A stretch of 64,000 nt of DNA from Brevibacterium antiquum (GTDB taxonomy: Bacteria > Actinomycetota > Actinomycetes > Actinomycetales > Brevibacteriaceae), in the NCBI RefSeq assembly GCF_016107655.1, contig NZ_JABASX010000002.1, forward strand, positions 186,001-250,000, in the 5' to 3' direction. Below are positions 1 through 8,921 of this stretch, piece after piece. The notes under the pieces are model-generated. The model saw nothing but the letters and a program-made list of their open reading frames with translations, was not told the DNA's origin and searched no databases. The position numbers and the translations under genes are program-made. Each line of letters starts with the position of its first letter. The first letter of the stretch is position 1.

Positions 1-456
1 CAGCCGACGACGGCTCTCAAGACGGTCGGCAAACCATGCCCGGTCGTCCGAATTGAGCGAGATGACGCCTGCGGTGCGCGACAGGAGCAAGCGCTCGATG
101 ACTGGCCACACCCGGTCTCCGACCGAACGGAGCTCGTTCCAGTGCAGGCCGTGACAGAAATAGACGACAGGTGCTCTCGTCCCTGCAAGTCTCACCAGCG
201 CCGAGGCGGTTGCCGAGTTCGTGACGATGACATCGAGATCTTCGCCCTCCGACCACTGCCGCAGGCCGGACAGCGCTCGAACCATACCCGGGTCGGGACG
301 ACGGGAGAGCCCGGGGATCAGAGTCGCCTGGCCCGAGATCATCGAGGACCCGGCGGCGAAGCTGACGGTCTGCCCATATGATCGCCATGATTGTGCGATC
401 TCGATGAAGAAGGAGTCCAACATCCCACCGGTGCTGGCCAATAAGCCGATTCTCAC
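1..456 (-). CDS. Glycosyltransferase, GT4-like (partial, N-terminal part)
   Basis: N-terminal 152 codons of a cytoplasmic glycosyltransferase that runs off the left edge, so the donor-binding C-terminal domain is not visible. The frame opens at a GTG (456) with RIGLLASTGGMLDSFF, the usual first strand and glycine loop of GT4/GT-B enzymes. It continues with VVYFCHGLHWNE (about residues 105-116) and VISLNSDDRAWF (about 136-147), which match the later strands of that fold. A longer overlapping frame on the same strand gives an arginine-rich, unrecognisable product and was discarded. The start has only a weak GGGA-type ribosome site. The gene diverges from the polysaccharide operon at 780, so it probably builds the same surface glycan; acceptor and sugar cannot be told. 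Confidence 0.75.
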   Translation of the reverse strand, partial: MRIGLLASTGGMLDSFFIEIAQSWRSYGQTVSFAAGSSMISGQATLIPGLSRRPDPGMVRALSGLRQWSEGEDLDVIVTNSATASALVRLAGTRAPVVYFCHGLHWNELRSVGDRVWPVIERLLLSRTAGVISLNSDDRAWFADRLESRRRL

Positions 457-779
457 GCTGCTTCACCGTCCCTGATCTCTGCTCTCGCTGACGCTCTCAG
501 AATAGGAGAACGCGGGACGTGAAACCCTCGGGATCATCGCGGTCTACGGTCATCCGCAGACTCCGTGCGGTCAGCCGTCGAGGGCGGAATCTCGGGGCAG
601 CCGAGTGTCTGAGGGGTGATGTGAGAGGGTTTGATCCACGAGTTCCAGGTCATAGCGGGTGACTGAGTATCGGGAGCCAGTGATGACCTGATCATGACAG
701 AGTAGTGACACGCGGCTGTCCGGAGGTAACCCCCTATTGGCTGGGCGATGAGTGGGCAATCCTGGGCCTCGTGAAAACA
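457..779. other. Divergent intergenic region of the glycan locus
   Basis: About 320 bases between the glycosyltransferase (minus strand) and the nucleotide-sugar dehydratase (plus strand). I see no gene, no strong hairpin and no clear promoter. The only notable word is a GGAGG near 722-726, but no in-frame start follows at ribosome-binding distance. It must hold promoters for both directions. Confidence 0.4.
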
Positions 780-2714
780 ATGAATGATCTCCCAGCCCAC
801 TTGCCATCCGCCGGAGACGGTCCTCGTCGCCGGCCCTACTCCAGTGCTCTCGGTCTGGCTTGTCTCGACGGGGCAGCACTGATCGTTTCGTGGTTCCTCG
901 TCGTCTCCCTGTTCGGGCGGGTCTGGGGCGGCGAGTTTCTGCTCCTGCTGCCGACACTCGTCGTCGGGCAGCTCGGTTTGGGCTACCTGCTCTCGCTGTA
1001 TCGGAATCGGTATCAGCTCGGCTCCGACCGCGAACTGCGCAATCAGGGCGTGGTCGCTGCCGTCCTCTTCACCGGCACCGCCGTGATGGGAGCAGTGCCG
1101 GAATACCGGGAGGACATCCCCTGGCTGCTTCTGGCTCTGCTCTTCGCCCAAGCCCTCATGGTCTTCGTCAGGCAGCTCGTCCGGGTCCTCCAACAGCTGC
1201 GACTCGTGCCCGTGGCCGGCGAGCCGGTCATCATCGTCGGTGCCGGTGACCTCGGTGCTTCCCTGGTCTCCCAGATGATGGCAGATCCGCTCAGCCCTTA
1301 CCGTCCCGTGGCCATCATCGACGATGACCCGAGCAAGGCCCGGCAGCTCATCCACGGTGTTCCCGTCCGCGGCACCACTTCTTCCGTCGCCGAGGTGGTT
1401 GCCGCTTCGCATGCCGCCGGAGTCATCGTCGGCATCGCCGATGCACCGGCGCAGGTGTTCGCTTCACTGGTCCAGCGCCTGGAACCGGAGACGACTTGGG
1501 TGCGGGCCGTGCCCTCTCCCTTGGACATGCTCTCATCGGACATCGGGCTCTCCGATATCCGTGACCTCGACGTCACAGACCTCATCGGCAGACCTGCCAT
1601 CGAACCCGAGAGCGATCAGATCTCTCGTCTCGTCGAGGGCCGTACCGTCCTTGTCACCGGTGCCGGCGGCTCTATCGGTTCTGAGCTGTGCCGGATCATC
1701 TCGCGACATGACCCGAGCCGACTGATCATGCTCGATCGCGACGAGTCTGAGCTGCACGCGCTGTGCATGAGCCTCGAAGGCCGAGCGCTGATGGATTCTC
1801 CTGATCTCGTCCTCGCCGATATCCGTGACCCGCAGGCCTTGGATCACGCCTTCGCCAAGCACAAGCCCGACATCGTCATCCATGCGGCTGCGCTCAAGCA
1901 TCTTCCGATGCTCGAAAGCTATCCCGCTGAAGGGTGGAAGACCAATGTGCACGGCTCGTTGAACGTTCTGCGTGCGGCCCGGAAACACGGTGTCGGCCGA
2001 TTCGTCAACATATCCACGGACAAGGCAGCGAACCCCAGCAGCGAGTTGGGACGGTCGAAGTTCGTCGCAGAACGCTTCACCGCCCACTATGCGGCCGCAA
2101 CGGGCCTTCCCTATGTGTCGGTGCGTTTCGGAAATGTCCTCGGCTCACGGGGGTCGGTGCTCATCTCCTTCGCCGATCAGATCCGTCGCGGCGGACCACT
2201 GACCGTGACACATCCGGACGTCACACGGTTCTTCATGACCATTCCCGAAGCCTGCCTTCTGGTGCTGCGGGCGGCAGCGCTGGGCGGCAGCGGCCAGACT
2301 CAGGTACTCGATATGGGCAAACCCGTCCGCATCGTCGATCTGGCGAAACGAGTGATGGCACTGACGGGGCGGTCCTGTCCCATCGTCTACACCGGCCTGC
2401 GCGCGGGGGAGAAGCTGCATGAAGAGCTGTTCTCTCCCGACGAAATCGACCGCACTTCGGCCAATGGGGTGTCGTGGACGGTAGAAGTCGCACCATTGGA
2501 TCCGGCGGAGGTTCCCACTCCAGGGGCCACTCTCGAGAACATCCGGGACTGCTATGTGGAGGTCGTGGACGGCGCGGATGGCGCACTGACAGCCGCCGAG
2601 GCTCTCACCGAGATGCCTGCCGCCGATGATCTGGCCGAAATGCCTGCCGCCGACCTCGCCGAGGTCAGCCAGACAGCGGGCAAGCTCGACCTCGCCGGGA
2701 CGAGCTGGTCATGA
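780..2714 (+). CDS. Membrane nucleotide-sugar 4,6-dehydratase / epimerase (CapD/WbpM/PglF family)
   Basis: 644-aa membrane enzyme expected to convert a UDP-HexNAc to its 4-keto-6-deoxy form for a surface polysaccharide or glycoprotein sugar. Four hydrophobic helices lie in about residues 25-140. A first Rossmann-type motif VIIVGAGDLG is near residue 150, and the catalytic SDR domain begins at VLVTGAGGSIGSE near 288 with the family STDKA motif. The usual catalytic Tyr/Met of YxxxK/MxxxK is Leu here (LGRSK). The last 50 residues are an Ala/Glu-rich tail with an imperfect EMPAAD repeat. Start taken at ATG 780; the frame is open upstream to a GTG at 705, and neither has a good ribosome site. The stop overlaps the next gene by ATGA. 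Confidence 0.85.
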   Translation: MNDLPAHLPSAGDGPRRRPYSSALGLACLDGAALIVSWFLVVSLFGRVWGGEFLLLLPTLVVGQLGLGYLLSLYRNRYQLGSDRELRNQGVVAAVLFTGTAVMGAVPEYREDIPWLLLALLFAQALMVFVRQLVRVLQQLRLVPVAGEPVIIVGAGDLGASLVSQMMADPLSPYRPVAIIDDDPSKARQLIHGVPVRGTTSSVAEVVAASHAAGVIVGIADAPAQVFASLVQRLEPETTWVRAVPSPLDMLSSDIGLSDIRDLDVTDLIGRPAIEPESDQISRLVEGRTVLVTGAGGSIGSELCRIISRHDPSRLIMLDRDESELHALCMSLEGRALMDSPDLVLADIRDPQALDHAFAKHKPDIVIHAAALKHLPMLESYPAEGWKTNVHGSLNVLRAARKHGVGRFVNISTDKAANPSSELGRSKFVAERFTAHYAAATGLPYVSVRFGNVLGSRGSVLISFADQIRRGGPLTVTHPDVTRFFMTIPEACLLVLRAAALGGSGQTQVLDMGKPVRIVDLAKRVMALTGRSCPIVYTGLRAGEKLHEELFSPDEIDRTSANGVSWTVEVAPLDPAEVPTPGATLENIRDCYVEVVDGADGALTAAEALTEMPAADDLAEMPAADLAEVSQTAGKLDLAGTSWS

Positions 2715-3844
2715 TGGCGATGCGTATTCCCCTGTGCCTTCCATCAGTGGGGGCGAAGGAAGAAAGAGCGGTAGTCGCCGCGCTGCGATCCGGCTGGGTG
2801 GCTCCGGCCGGGCCTCAGCTCGATGAGTTCGAATCGCGTTTGGCCACTGCCACGGGCCGCACCCATGCAGTGGCAGTGAGTTCTGGAACCGCGGCGCTGC
2901 ATCTGGCTCTGCTGGCGCAGGGGATCGGTCGCGGAGACCGCGTTGCGGTGTCGACGCTCACCTTTGCCGCGACGGTCAATGCCCTCCACTACGTGGGCGC
3001 CGAACCGGTGTTCATCGACTGCGACGAAGCAGGTCTGATGGAGGTCGAAGCGCTCGAGGCCGCCTGTGTCGACTCCCTCGCCACAAGGCATCCGATCCGT
3101 GCGGTGATGCCCGTCGATCTCTATGGGCGCCCTGCGGACTACCCGCGAATCGGGCAGATCGCGGCAGCCTATGGGGCCGTCGTCATCTCCGATGCCGCGG
3201 AGTCAGTGGGTGCCAGTCTCGGTGGGGCTCCGGCCGGATCGTTCGGTGAGGTTGCCGCACTGTCATTCAACGGCAATAAGATCATCACCACCTCCTCGGG
3301 CGGTGCAGTCCTCTGCTCTGATCCTGAAACTGCGGAACGGGTCCGCTACCTCTCGACCCAGGCGCGGCAGCCGGTGGTGCACTACGAACACACCGAGGTG
3401 GGGTACAACTACCGATTGTCCAACCTTCTCGCAGCACTCGGTCTGGCCCAGCTCGAGAGGCTCGAGGAGATCGTGGCGATCAAACGCTCCCACTACCGGG
3501 CTTATGACGAGGCCCTGAGTGGAGTCAGAGGGATGCGAGTCCTCGACGCCGCCGACGGCAACTGCTGGATGAGCGTGCTCATCGTCGGGACCGAATCCGG
3601 CACCGATGCCGGGTCGCTGAGCGAATCTCTGCTGCGCCGCGGAATCGAGACTCGCCCCGTGTTCAAGCCGATGCATCTGCAGCCCGTCCACAAAGGCTGC
3701 GATCAGCGTTACATCACCGGGCGCGCAGAGGGGTTGTTCCGGACGGGGCTTGCGCTGCCGTCCAGTACGGATCTTCCTCCGGAGGACCGGAGCCAAGTGG
3801 TTGCGGAGATCGCAGCCCTCATCGATGAGGCGGTCGGAGTATGA
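2711..3844 (+). CDS. DegT/DnrJ/EryC1/StrS aminotransferase
   Basis: 377-aa PLP-dependent aminotransferase of the sugar 3- or 4-aminotransferase family. It shows the substrate-loop signature SSGTAALHLAL (about residues 56-66), the D-AAES segment that contacts PLP (ISDAAESVG, about 159-167), and the Schiff-base lysine in SFNGNKIITTSSGG (Lys190). Placed directly after the PglF-type dehydratase with a 4-base ATGA overlap, it most likely aminates the 4-keto sugar made by that enzyme (PglE-like role); this pathway link is inferred from order. The next gene again starts within its stop codon. Confidence 0.85.
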   Translation: MMAMRIPLCLPSVGAKEERAVVAALRSGWVAPAGPQLDEFESRLATATGRTHAVAVSSGTAALHLALLAQGIGRGDRVAVSTLTFAATVNALHYVGAEPVFIDCDEAGLMEVEALEAACVDSLATRHPIRAVMPVDLYGRPADYPRIGQIAAAYGAVVISDAAESVGASLGGAPAGSFGEVAALSFNGNKIITTSSGGAVLCSDPETAERVRYLSTQARQPVVHYEHTEVGYNYRLSNLLAALGLAQLERLEEIVAIKRSHYRAYDEALSGVRGMRVLDAADGNCWMSVLIVGTESGTDAGSLSESLLRRGIETRPVFKPMHLQPVHKGCDQRYITGRAEGLFRTGLALPSSTDLPPEDRSQVVAEIAALIDEAVGV

Positions 3845-4851
3845 AGAAGCAGAGGATCATCATCGTGGTGGGCCTCACGGTCGTCGCCCTTCTCCTCTTC
3901 GGCGCGGGTGCCGGCGTGTACACGGGGTACTTGGGGCTGTCATGGGACGCGGGGACTGCGAAGTCGGACGACCCTGCTCTGGCGAAACAGCTGAAATCAT
4001 CGAAGCAGCAGGACAGGAGCGCTGGGCCGGAGGCGACCGACATTCTCTTCCTCGGCACCAACGCTCCGGAATCTGCCCCGGACTCCACAGCCCCCACAGA
4101 CTCCACAGCCTCCACTGGATTCCCAACGGACATGATCATGGTCGTCCATATCCCCGCCGACCGCAGTGGGGTCCAGCTCGTCTCCATCCCGAACGAAACC
4201 TGGGTGCCGGTACCCGGACACGGGCAGGGCACGATCGATTCCTCTGCTGAAATCGGGGGTCTGCCGCTGGCCGTGCAGACGGTATCCGAGTTCCTTGCCA
4301 TCACCATCGACCATGTTGCGGTCATCGATCTCGCTGGTCTCAGCGATCTGACCGACCTCGTCGGTGGGGTGGAGGTCGATTCGTCGACGGCATTCGAATC
4401 AGGCGACCATGAGTTCAGGGTCGGTTCCAACACGCTTGACGGCGCAGCTGCGCTCGCCTTCATATCCGAGCGCACAGCATTCCCGAACGGAGACCTGCAG
4501 CGAATTCACAATCAACAGGAATTCATCCGTGCAGTCGGTACTCAGCTGTTGTCTGCGGACTATGAGTTCAACCCGCTGAAGATGTCTGAACTGGTCCGAG
4601 TGCTCAGCCCGTTCCTCACCGTGGACTCCGGACTCAACGCCAGCACGCTGGTCAAACTGGTATCCCAGCTCGAGGAGATCAGCGAGGACGATTTCGACTT
4701 CGTCACCGCTCCGGCAGAGGTCCCGCTCGTCCCTGACGACGATGGAGCGCGACTGACCGCCGATCACGGCGGTCTCGAGAAGCTGAAACAGGCGATCGCC
4801 GATGACACCGTCTCCGACTATGGCTTCGAAGCGGAAGACACCCGCCGATGA
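3841..4851 (+). CDS. LytR-CpsA-Psr (LCP) family protein with atypical active-site residues
   Basis: 336-aa extracytoplasmic protein with a signal-anchor helix (residues 5-28) followed by an LCP fold. LCP enzymes transfer polyprenyl-linked glycans onto peptidoglycan or proteins. Recognisable elements are MIMVVHIP, QLVSIPNETWVPVPG, LTDLVGGVEV, LDGAAALAFISER and GDLQRIHNQQEF. Several residues normally catalytic in the family are replaced: the SIPRDT arginine is Asn (SIPNET), and the second arginine of the RxxRQQ block is Asn (RIHNQQ). A Ser/Thr/Pro-rich insert (DSTAPTDSTAST) lies near residue 85. It overlaps the genes on both sides (ATGA), so it is part of the glycan operon. It could be a ligase with altered chemistry or a binding-only paralogue. 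Confidence 0.8.
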   Translation: MKKQRIIIVVGLTVVALLLFGAGAGVYTGYLGLSWDAGTAKSDDPALAKQLKSSKQQDRSAGPEATDILFLGTNAPESAPDSTAPTDSTASTGFPTDMIMVVHIPADRSGVQLVSIPNETWVPVPGHGQGTIDSSAEIGGLPLAVQTVSEFLAITIDHVAVIDLAGLSDLTDLVGGVEVDSSTAFESGDHEFRVGSNTLDGAAALAFISERTAFPNGDLQRIHNQQEFIRAVGTQLLSADYEFNPLKMSELVRVLSPFLTVDSGLNASTLVKLVSQLEEISEDDFDFVTAPAEVPLVPDDDGARLTADHGGLEKLKQAIADDTVSDYGFEAEDTRR

Positions 4852-7097
4852 TCGACCAGGCTGCGAAGAAGCTCACAGCTGCCCAGCTGCAGGAAAAATT
4901 CAATCTCGATGAAGACGCGGCGCGGATCATCCACACTGCCAGCGGAGGCTGGGAGTCATTTGCCGGTGTCGCCGTGTCGGCAGTTCAGACTACCGGGCGG
5001 AGTCTGGACGAGCTGCTGGGGTCGGCCGGGCTGGCGGACTTCGTCGTCTCGCAGACAGATGATTTCTCGTTTCCGCTCTCGACGTCTGACCAGCATGCGC
5101 TCGAGGTGCTCTCGCTTCTCGACGGATTCGACGAAGGCGTCGCCCGGGTCGCATTCGAAGTGTCGGCCGAGGCCTGGATGGATCCTGCCTGGGCTGATGT
5201 TCCGACCGTGCTGCTGCGCCTGCAGATGTCCGGCGCAGTGACGGCCGGATCGGAGGAGACTCATTGGTTCGTACCCCTGTTGATCGCAGCTTGGGCCCGG
5301 AAGAGTCTGATCGAGGAGGGGTTGGAAGGTGTCTCTGCGACAGTCGAGAGGTCACTGGCGGAAGCGTTCACCGCGCAGCTCGAATTGGCCAGCTCTCCCG
5401 ACTCACTGCTGGTGGACAACGCCGTCGTGCTGGCGCGGAGGGTGCGCGCTTGGGATCTGCTCGACCGCATCTTCCTCGCCTGCGGATATCCGCTCTTCTA
5501 TCGCCACCAGCGATCCAGCGTGGCGGCATTCGCCCAACTGCCCGCGACGGCGCTGCGTGCCGTCCCGGAGTTGAGAGAGGTCACCACGGTGGCCACCATG
5601 CTGCAGGAGTCGTTGCTCGACGCCGGTCCCGGGGCTCCCTCGAGCCAGTTGATTCGCGAGCACGTCGCTCGGCTGACAGCACCGGGAGCGCTGCTCAGTG
5701 ACCTGGAGGCAGAGGGCAATTCGGTCGGTCAGTTCGCTGAGCGAGTGCTGCTCGGTGATGCAGGGGCACCATCGCATTTCCACGCAGTGATGGGTGAGAT
5801 GGCCCGCCTCGGCGCTGCCGGAGCGCATCATGCCGCGGCAGAGGCGGGCGCAGGGTGGGTCGCCAGCGGAGCGGCGCGACGTCCGCGCCGAATCGTTCGC
5901 CTCTATGCATCGATCCACAGCGTGCTCGCCTGTGCGCCGGGACGTGCACTGGCTCTGCTGAGGTCGATCGAGGACGAGGTGAAGGAGGACAGCGTAGTCG
6001 GGGACTTCCTCTCTCCCGCTGTCACGGCCTGGACGGCTCTGGCCTCTTACCTCGCCGGTGACCACGAACGTGCCGACACGGAGCTCGTCGAATTCGCTCG
6101 TCTCGACGCTCCACCGTACGTGCAGGAGCAGACCTTCCGGCCCGCCGCTCTCATCGTTGAGGCCTATCGCAGCCTCGATAAGCTGGATCTGGCTGCGGCG
6201 GAGGAAACGGTGCGCCGGATGCGCGACTACGCGGAGATGGGCGACCTGTGGTTTCACGTGCCGATCATCGAAAGGGCGCTCTCGCAGGTGGTGGCGCGCT
6301 CACGGTCGACTCTGCTGCGGTCAGAGGAGTCCATCGACATGCACGCTCATGGAGTCTGCGCGACGGGTGGAGCAGCCGAGATGCTCATGGCCTCGCGCAT
6401 CGGTATGCTCATCAGCCTCGGTCAGCTGCATCGGGCCGAAATGCTGTTGGAGAAGCTGCCCGGCATCTTGGGGGTCAGCCAGGTGCTGTTTGCACGAAGC
6501 GAGTTGGTGGCTGGGCGCAATGAAGCCGCGATCCGCATTGCGGAGGCACAGTACTACGAGAACCACGTCGACACCCGCAACCGAGCCGAACTGACGGGGA
6601 TCAAAGCTGCGGCGCTGCTGCGCATCGGAGATCGGGAGGCGGCGCATCTGTCGTTTGTGGAGCTGTTGGAGCTCTCCGCTCTGGTGGGCACGGTGATGCC
6701 GATCGTGCAGGTGCCTTTGGACGTGAGGCAGGAGCTGATGCGCATGAGCGTCGAGGAGCCGATCTGGCAGAAGATCACGGAGGTTCTCGTCCCGTTGGCC
6801 CATTCAGCGAGCCGTCGCTCCTTCGACAGCGAGTCCCTCGCCGTCTGCATGGACAAGCTGAACAGCCTCGGCGAGGCTGTGGTCGGGCTGGTCGACTTCC
6901 CGATGCTCGGACGCAGAGAGATGACTCTGCTCGAAAAGCTCGACCGGGGGTCCAGCGTCGCCGAGATCGCCCACGATCTGCTGCTGGTGCAGGGGACGGT
7001 GAAGAACAACCTCTCCTCGCTCTACCGGAAGCTCGGAGTCAGCGGACGGGAAGCGGCAGTCACGCGCGCTCGGGTGCTGGGCTACCTCGGCGACTGA
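4848..7097 (+). CDS. LuxR-family regulator, LAL-like but lacking the STAND ATPase domain
   Basis: 749-aa protein ending in a LuxR/GerE helix-turn-helix (about residues 680-745; EIAHDLLLVQGTVKNNLSSLYRKLG). The middle is helical and TPR-like, as in MalT/LAL regulators. The N-terminus begins where the post-ATPase segment of a LAL protein would (EDAARIIHTASGGWESFAG), and I find no Walker A (GxxxxGKT) anywhere. So the ATPase module appears absent rather than degraded in place. Translation is coupled to the LCP gene by ATGA at 4848, an unusual place for a regulator. It probably controls the glycan genes or other envelope functions; the target and signal are unknown. Confidence 0.75.
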   Translation: MIDQAAKKLTAAQLQEKFNLDEDAARIIHTASGGWESFAGVAVSAVQTTGRSLDELLGSAGLADFVVSQTDDFSFPLSTSDQHALEVLSLLDGFDEGVARVAFEVSAEAWMDPAWADVPTVLLRLQMSGAVTAGSEETHWFVPLLIAAWARKSLIEEGLEGVSATVERSLAEAFTAQLELASSPDSLLVDNAVVLARRVRAWDLLDRIFLACGYPLFYRHQRSSVAAFAQLPATALRAVPELREVTTVATMLQESLLDAGPGAPSSQLIREHVARLTAPGALLSDLEAEGNSVGQFAERVLLGDAGAPSHFHAVMGEMARLGAAGAHHAAAEAGAGWVASGAARRPRRIVRLYASIHSVLACAPGRALALLRSIEDEVKEDSVVGDFLSPAVTAWTALASYLAGDHERADTELVEFARLDAPPYVQEQTFRPAALIVEAYRSLDKLDLAAAEETVRRMRDYAEMGDLWFHVPIIERALSQVVARSRSTLLRSEESIDMHAHGVCATGGAAEMLMASRIGMLISLGQLHRAEMLLEKLPGILGVSQVLFARSELVAGRNEAAIRIAEAQYYENHVDTRNRAELTGIKAAALLRIGDREAAHLSFVELLELSALVGTVMPIVQVPLDVRQELMRMSVEEPIWQKITEVLVPLAHSASRRSFDSESLAVCMDKLNSLGEAVVGLVDFPMLGRREMTLLEKLDRGSSVAEIAHDLLLVQGTVKNNLSSLYRKLGVSGREAAVTRARVLGYLGD

Positions 7098-7126
7098 GGC
7101 GTCTAGTCACTGGAGAGGCCGCGGGC

Positions 7127-8806
7127 TCAGGAGGTGAGCAGGCGCTGTCTGATCGAGCGTTTGCTGATGGCTTCGGTGACGAGGCGCTCGGCTACTGCGT
7201 CCGCGAGTTGGATGATCCGGGCCACGCTCTCGATATGCCAATACGCCGAGCCGCCGCCATGGTGCCCGGCGATCAGCGGTCCGAGGACGAAGATGCCCGG
7301 CGCCGCTTGGAACTTCTCATTCAGGGCGAGTCCGGTCCTCGACGCTGAGGCCCGGACGGTTCCCGAGCCGAGCATCTGCCGCAGCAGCGGGGAGCGGGTG
7401 TCCGTCACCCGTTCGAAGCCCGTCCCATTGACGATCACAGCGTAGCCATGGTCAGGGGCGTCCGAAGCCTCGTCGTGTGAGGTGCCTTTGCCTGAAGTCG
7501 GCGTCGCACCCGGAAGCTGATCCACGGTGGCGAACAGCATGTCCTCGCGAACATGCGCTTCGCGGAACCGTCCGGGAATGCAGGTGATGGTGCCGTCCGC
7601 GATGCCGTCGGTGAGGAAATCGAGGGAGTCGCCGCCTGCGCGGCGCAGCAGATCGGAGATGGCGACTCCGTGGTCGGTGGCCATCGAGTACAGCTCGAAA
7701 TCGTCCATATATCGCAGGGATGAGCTAACCGCAGGGATGAGAGCCGCGATTGTCGAGTTGACGTTACCGTGGGTCAGCGCCGCTGCGAGTTCTGCGCGCA
7801 CTGCCTCATACAGGTCTCGAGCGCGCAGAGGAGCGCCAGCCTCGGCGGTCTCGAACAGTCGGTCGAGGGTCGGCGTCGAAGCCTGCTCGCCTGGTCGGTC
7901 ATGGTGCCAATAGTGAGGACGCCCCCGCGAGGAGAGGATGTAGAGTCGGGTGCCGGTGTCCTGCCTGAGCCGGTGTGATGCGAGCAGGAACTCAAGAGCA
8001 TCGGCGTTCCCGCCGATCAGCAGAATCGTCCGCTTCTCGACAGGCAGGGACTCAAGCCGAACAGTGATCCTCTCGATCACGTGCTCGATCTCGGGAGTGT
8101 GGATATCGGTGACCAGCCCCAGGTCGAGAAGGTCGTCGACGGCATCACTTGGGACATCGGACACGGCGAGGCTTCGCACAGGGGGCGAGCCGATGGCCAG
8201 CAGCACGGAATGGGCGTGGACCTCGAACCGAACCTCTCCGTCGCTGCTGCGCTCGCGCAGAGTGGCACCACCACGGCCCTCGCGTACCACCTCATTGACA
8301 TCGGCGTGAAGGAAGTCGACCTCGACGAGTCCCCGGGCTGCTTCGACGGCGTGCTCAACCAGCTCCGACAGATGCTGGCCGTAGAGCCTTCGCGGAAGAT
8401 AGAGGTCCTCCCATCGCCCGTCGCGCACTTCATCCTCATGGCGAAGGATCCAGTCACGTTCCATGGCCTCGGCCAGAGGCGAGTCGGGGGTTCGACTGTC
8501 GCTCGCCCAGTCGAGCATCTCCTCTCGTCTCTCCTCCAGCCAGCTGATGAATTCGCTGCGTTCACGATCGGGCAGGAAACTCTCCAATGCTGAGATCAGC
8601 AGAGAGGACCGACCGGAGCGGTGACCGTAGGGGATGCCGGAGTGAAACTGGTGATCACGATCGATCACCGCGATGCGGATCACGTCATCGACCGATGACT
8701 CCCGGTCGGTGAGACGGGCGAGGATGCGAAGCAGCCCATGAGTGCCGGATGCTCCTGAGCCGAGGACGGCAATGTCCAGGCCATGTGTTGAAGAGTTTCT
8801 CGTCAT
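7127..8806 (-). CDS. FAD/NAD(P)-binding protein (NAD_binding_9-like)
   Basis: 559-aa flavoprotein-like enzyme. DIAVLGSGASGTHGLLRIL at the N-terminus is the dinucleotide-binding GxGxxG. HSGIPYGHRSG, a later SVLLAIGSPP (around 220) and ILLIGGNADALEF (around 270) are typical of the FAD-NAD(P)-binding family PF13454, whose reactions are mostly undefined. ATG 8806 was chosen: it starts ten residues before the Rossmann strand and has GAAAG a few bases upstream. An in-frame ATG at 8866 would add 20 residues without homology or a ribosome site. It is convergent with the LuxR gene (29-base gap) and stands alone. Confidence 0.75.
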   Translation of the reverse strand: MTRNSSTHGLDIAVLGSGASGTHGLLRILARLTDRESSVDDVIRIAVIDRDHQFHSGIPYGHRSGRSSLLISALESFLPDRERSEFISWLEERREEMLDWASDSRTPDSPLAEAMERDWILRHEDEVRDGRWEDLYLPRRLYGQHLSELVEHAVEAARGLVEVDFLHADVNEVVREGRGGATLRERSSDGEVRFEVHAHSVLLAIGSPPVRSLAVSDVPSDAVDDLLDLGLVTDIHTPEIEHVIERITVRLESLPVEKRTILLIGGNADALEFLLASHRLRQDTGTRLYILSSRGRPHYWHHDRPGEQASTPTLDRLFETAEAGAPLRARDLYEAVRAELAAALTHGNVNSTIAALIPAVSSSLRYMDDFELYSMATDHGVAISDLLRRAGGDSLDFLTDGIADGTITCIPGRFREAHVREDMLFATVDQLPGATPTSGKGTSHDEASDAPDHGYAVIVNGTGFERVTDTRSPLLRQMLGSGTVRASASRTGLALNEKFQAAPGIFVLGPLIAGHHGGGSAYWHIESVARIIQLADAVAERLVTEAISKRSIRQRLLTS

Positions 8807-8921
8807 TGGGAATGCTTTCGTCGAAGCGGCACACGATGGTCTCAGGATAGATCGTCCCGAGGTCATCTGGAGGTGACGAATTGGTCTCGCTTCGGCCCGT
8901 CTCTGGTCTTCGGCCCGGTCC

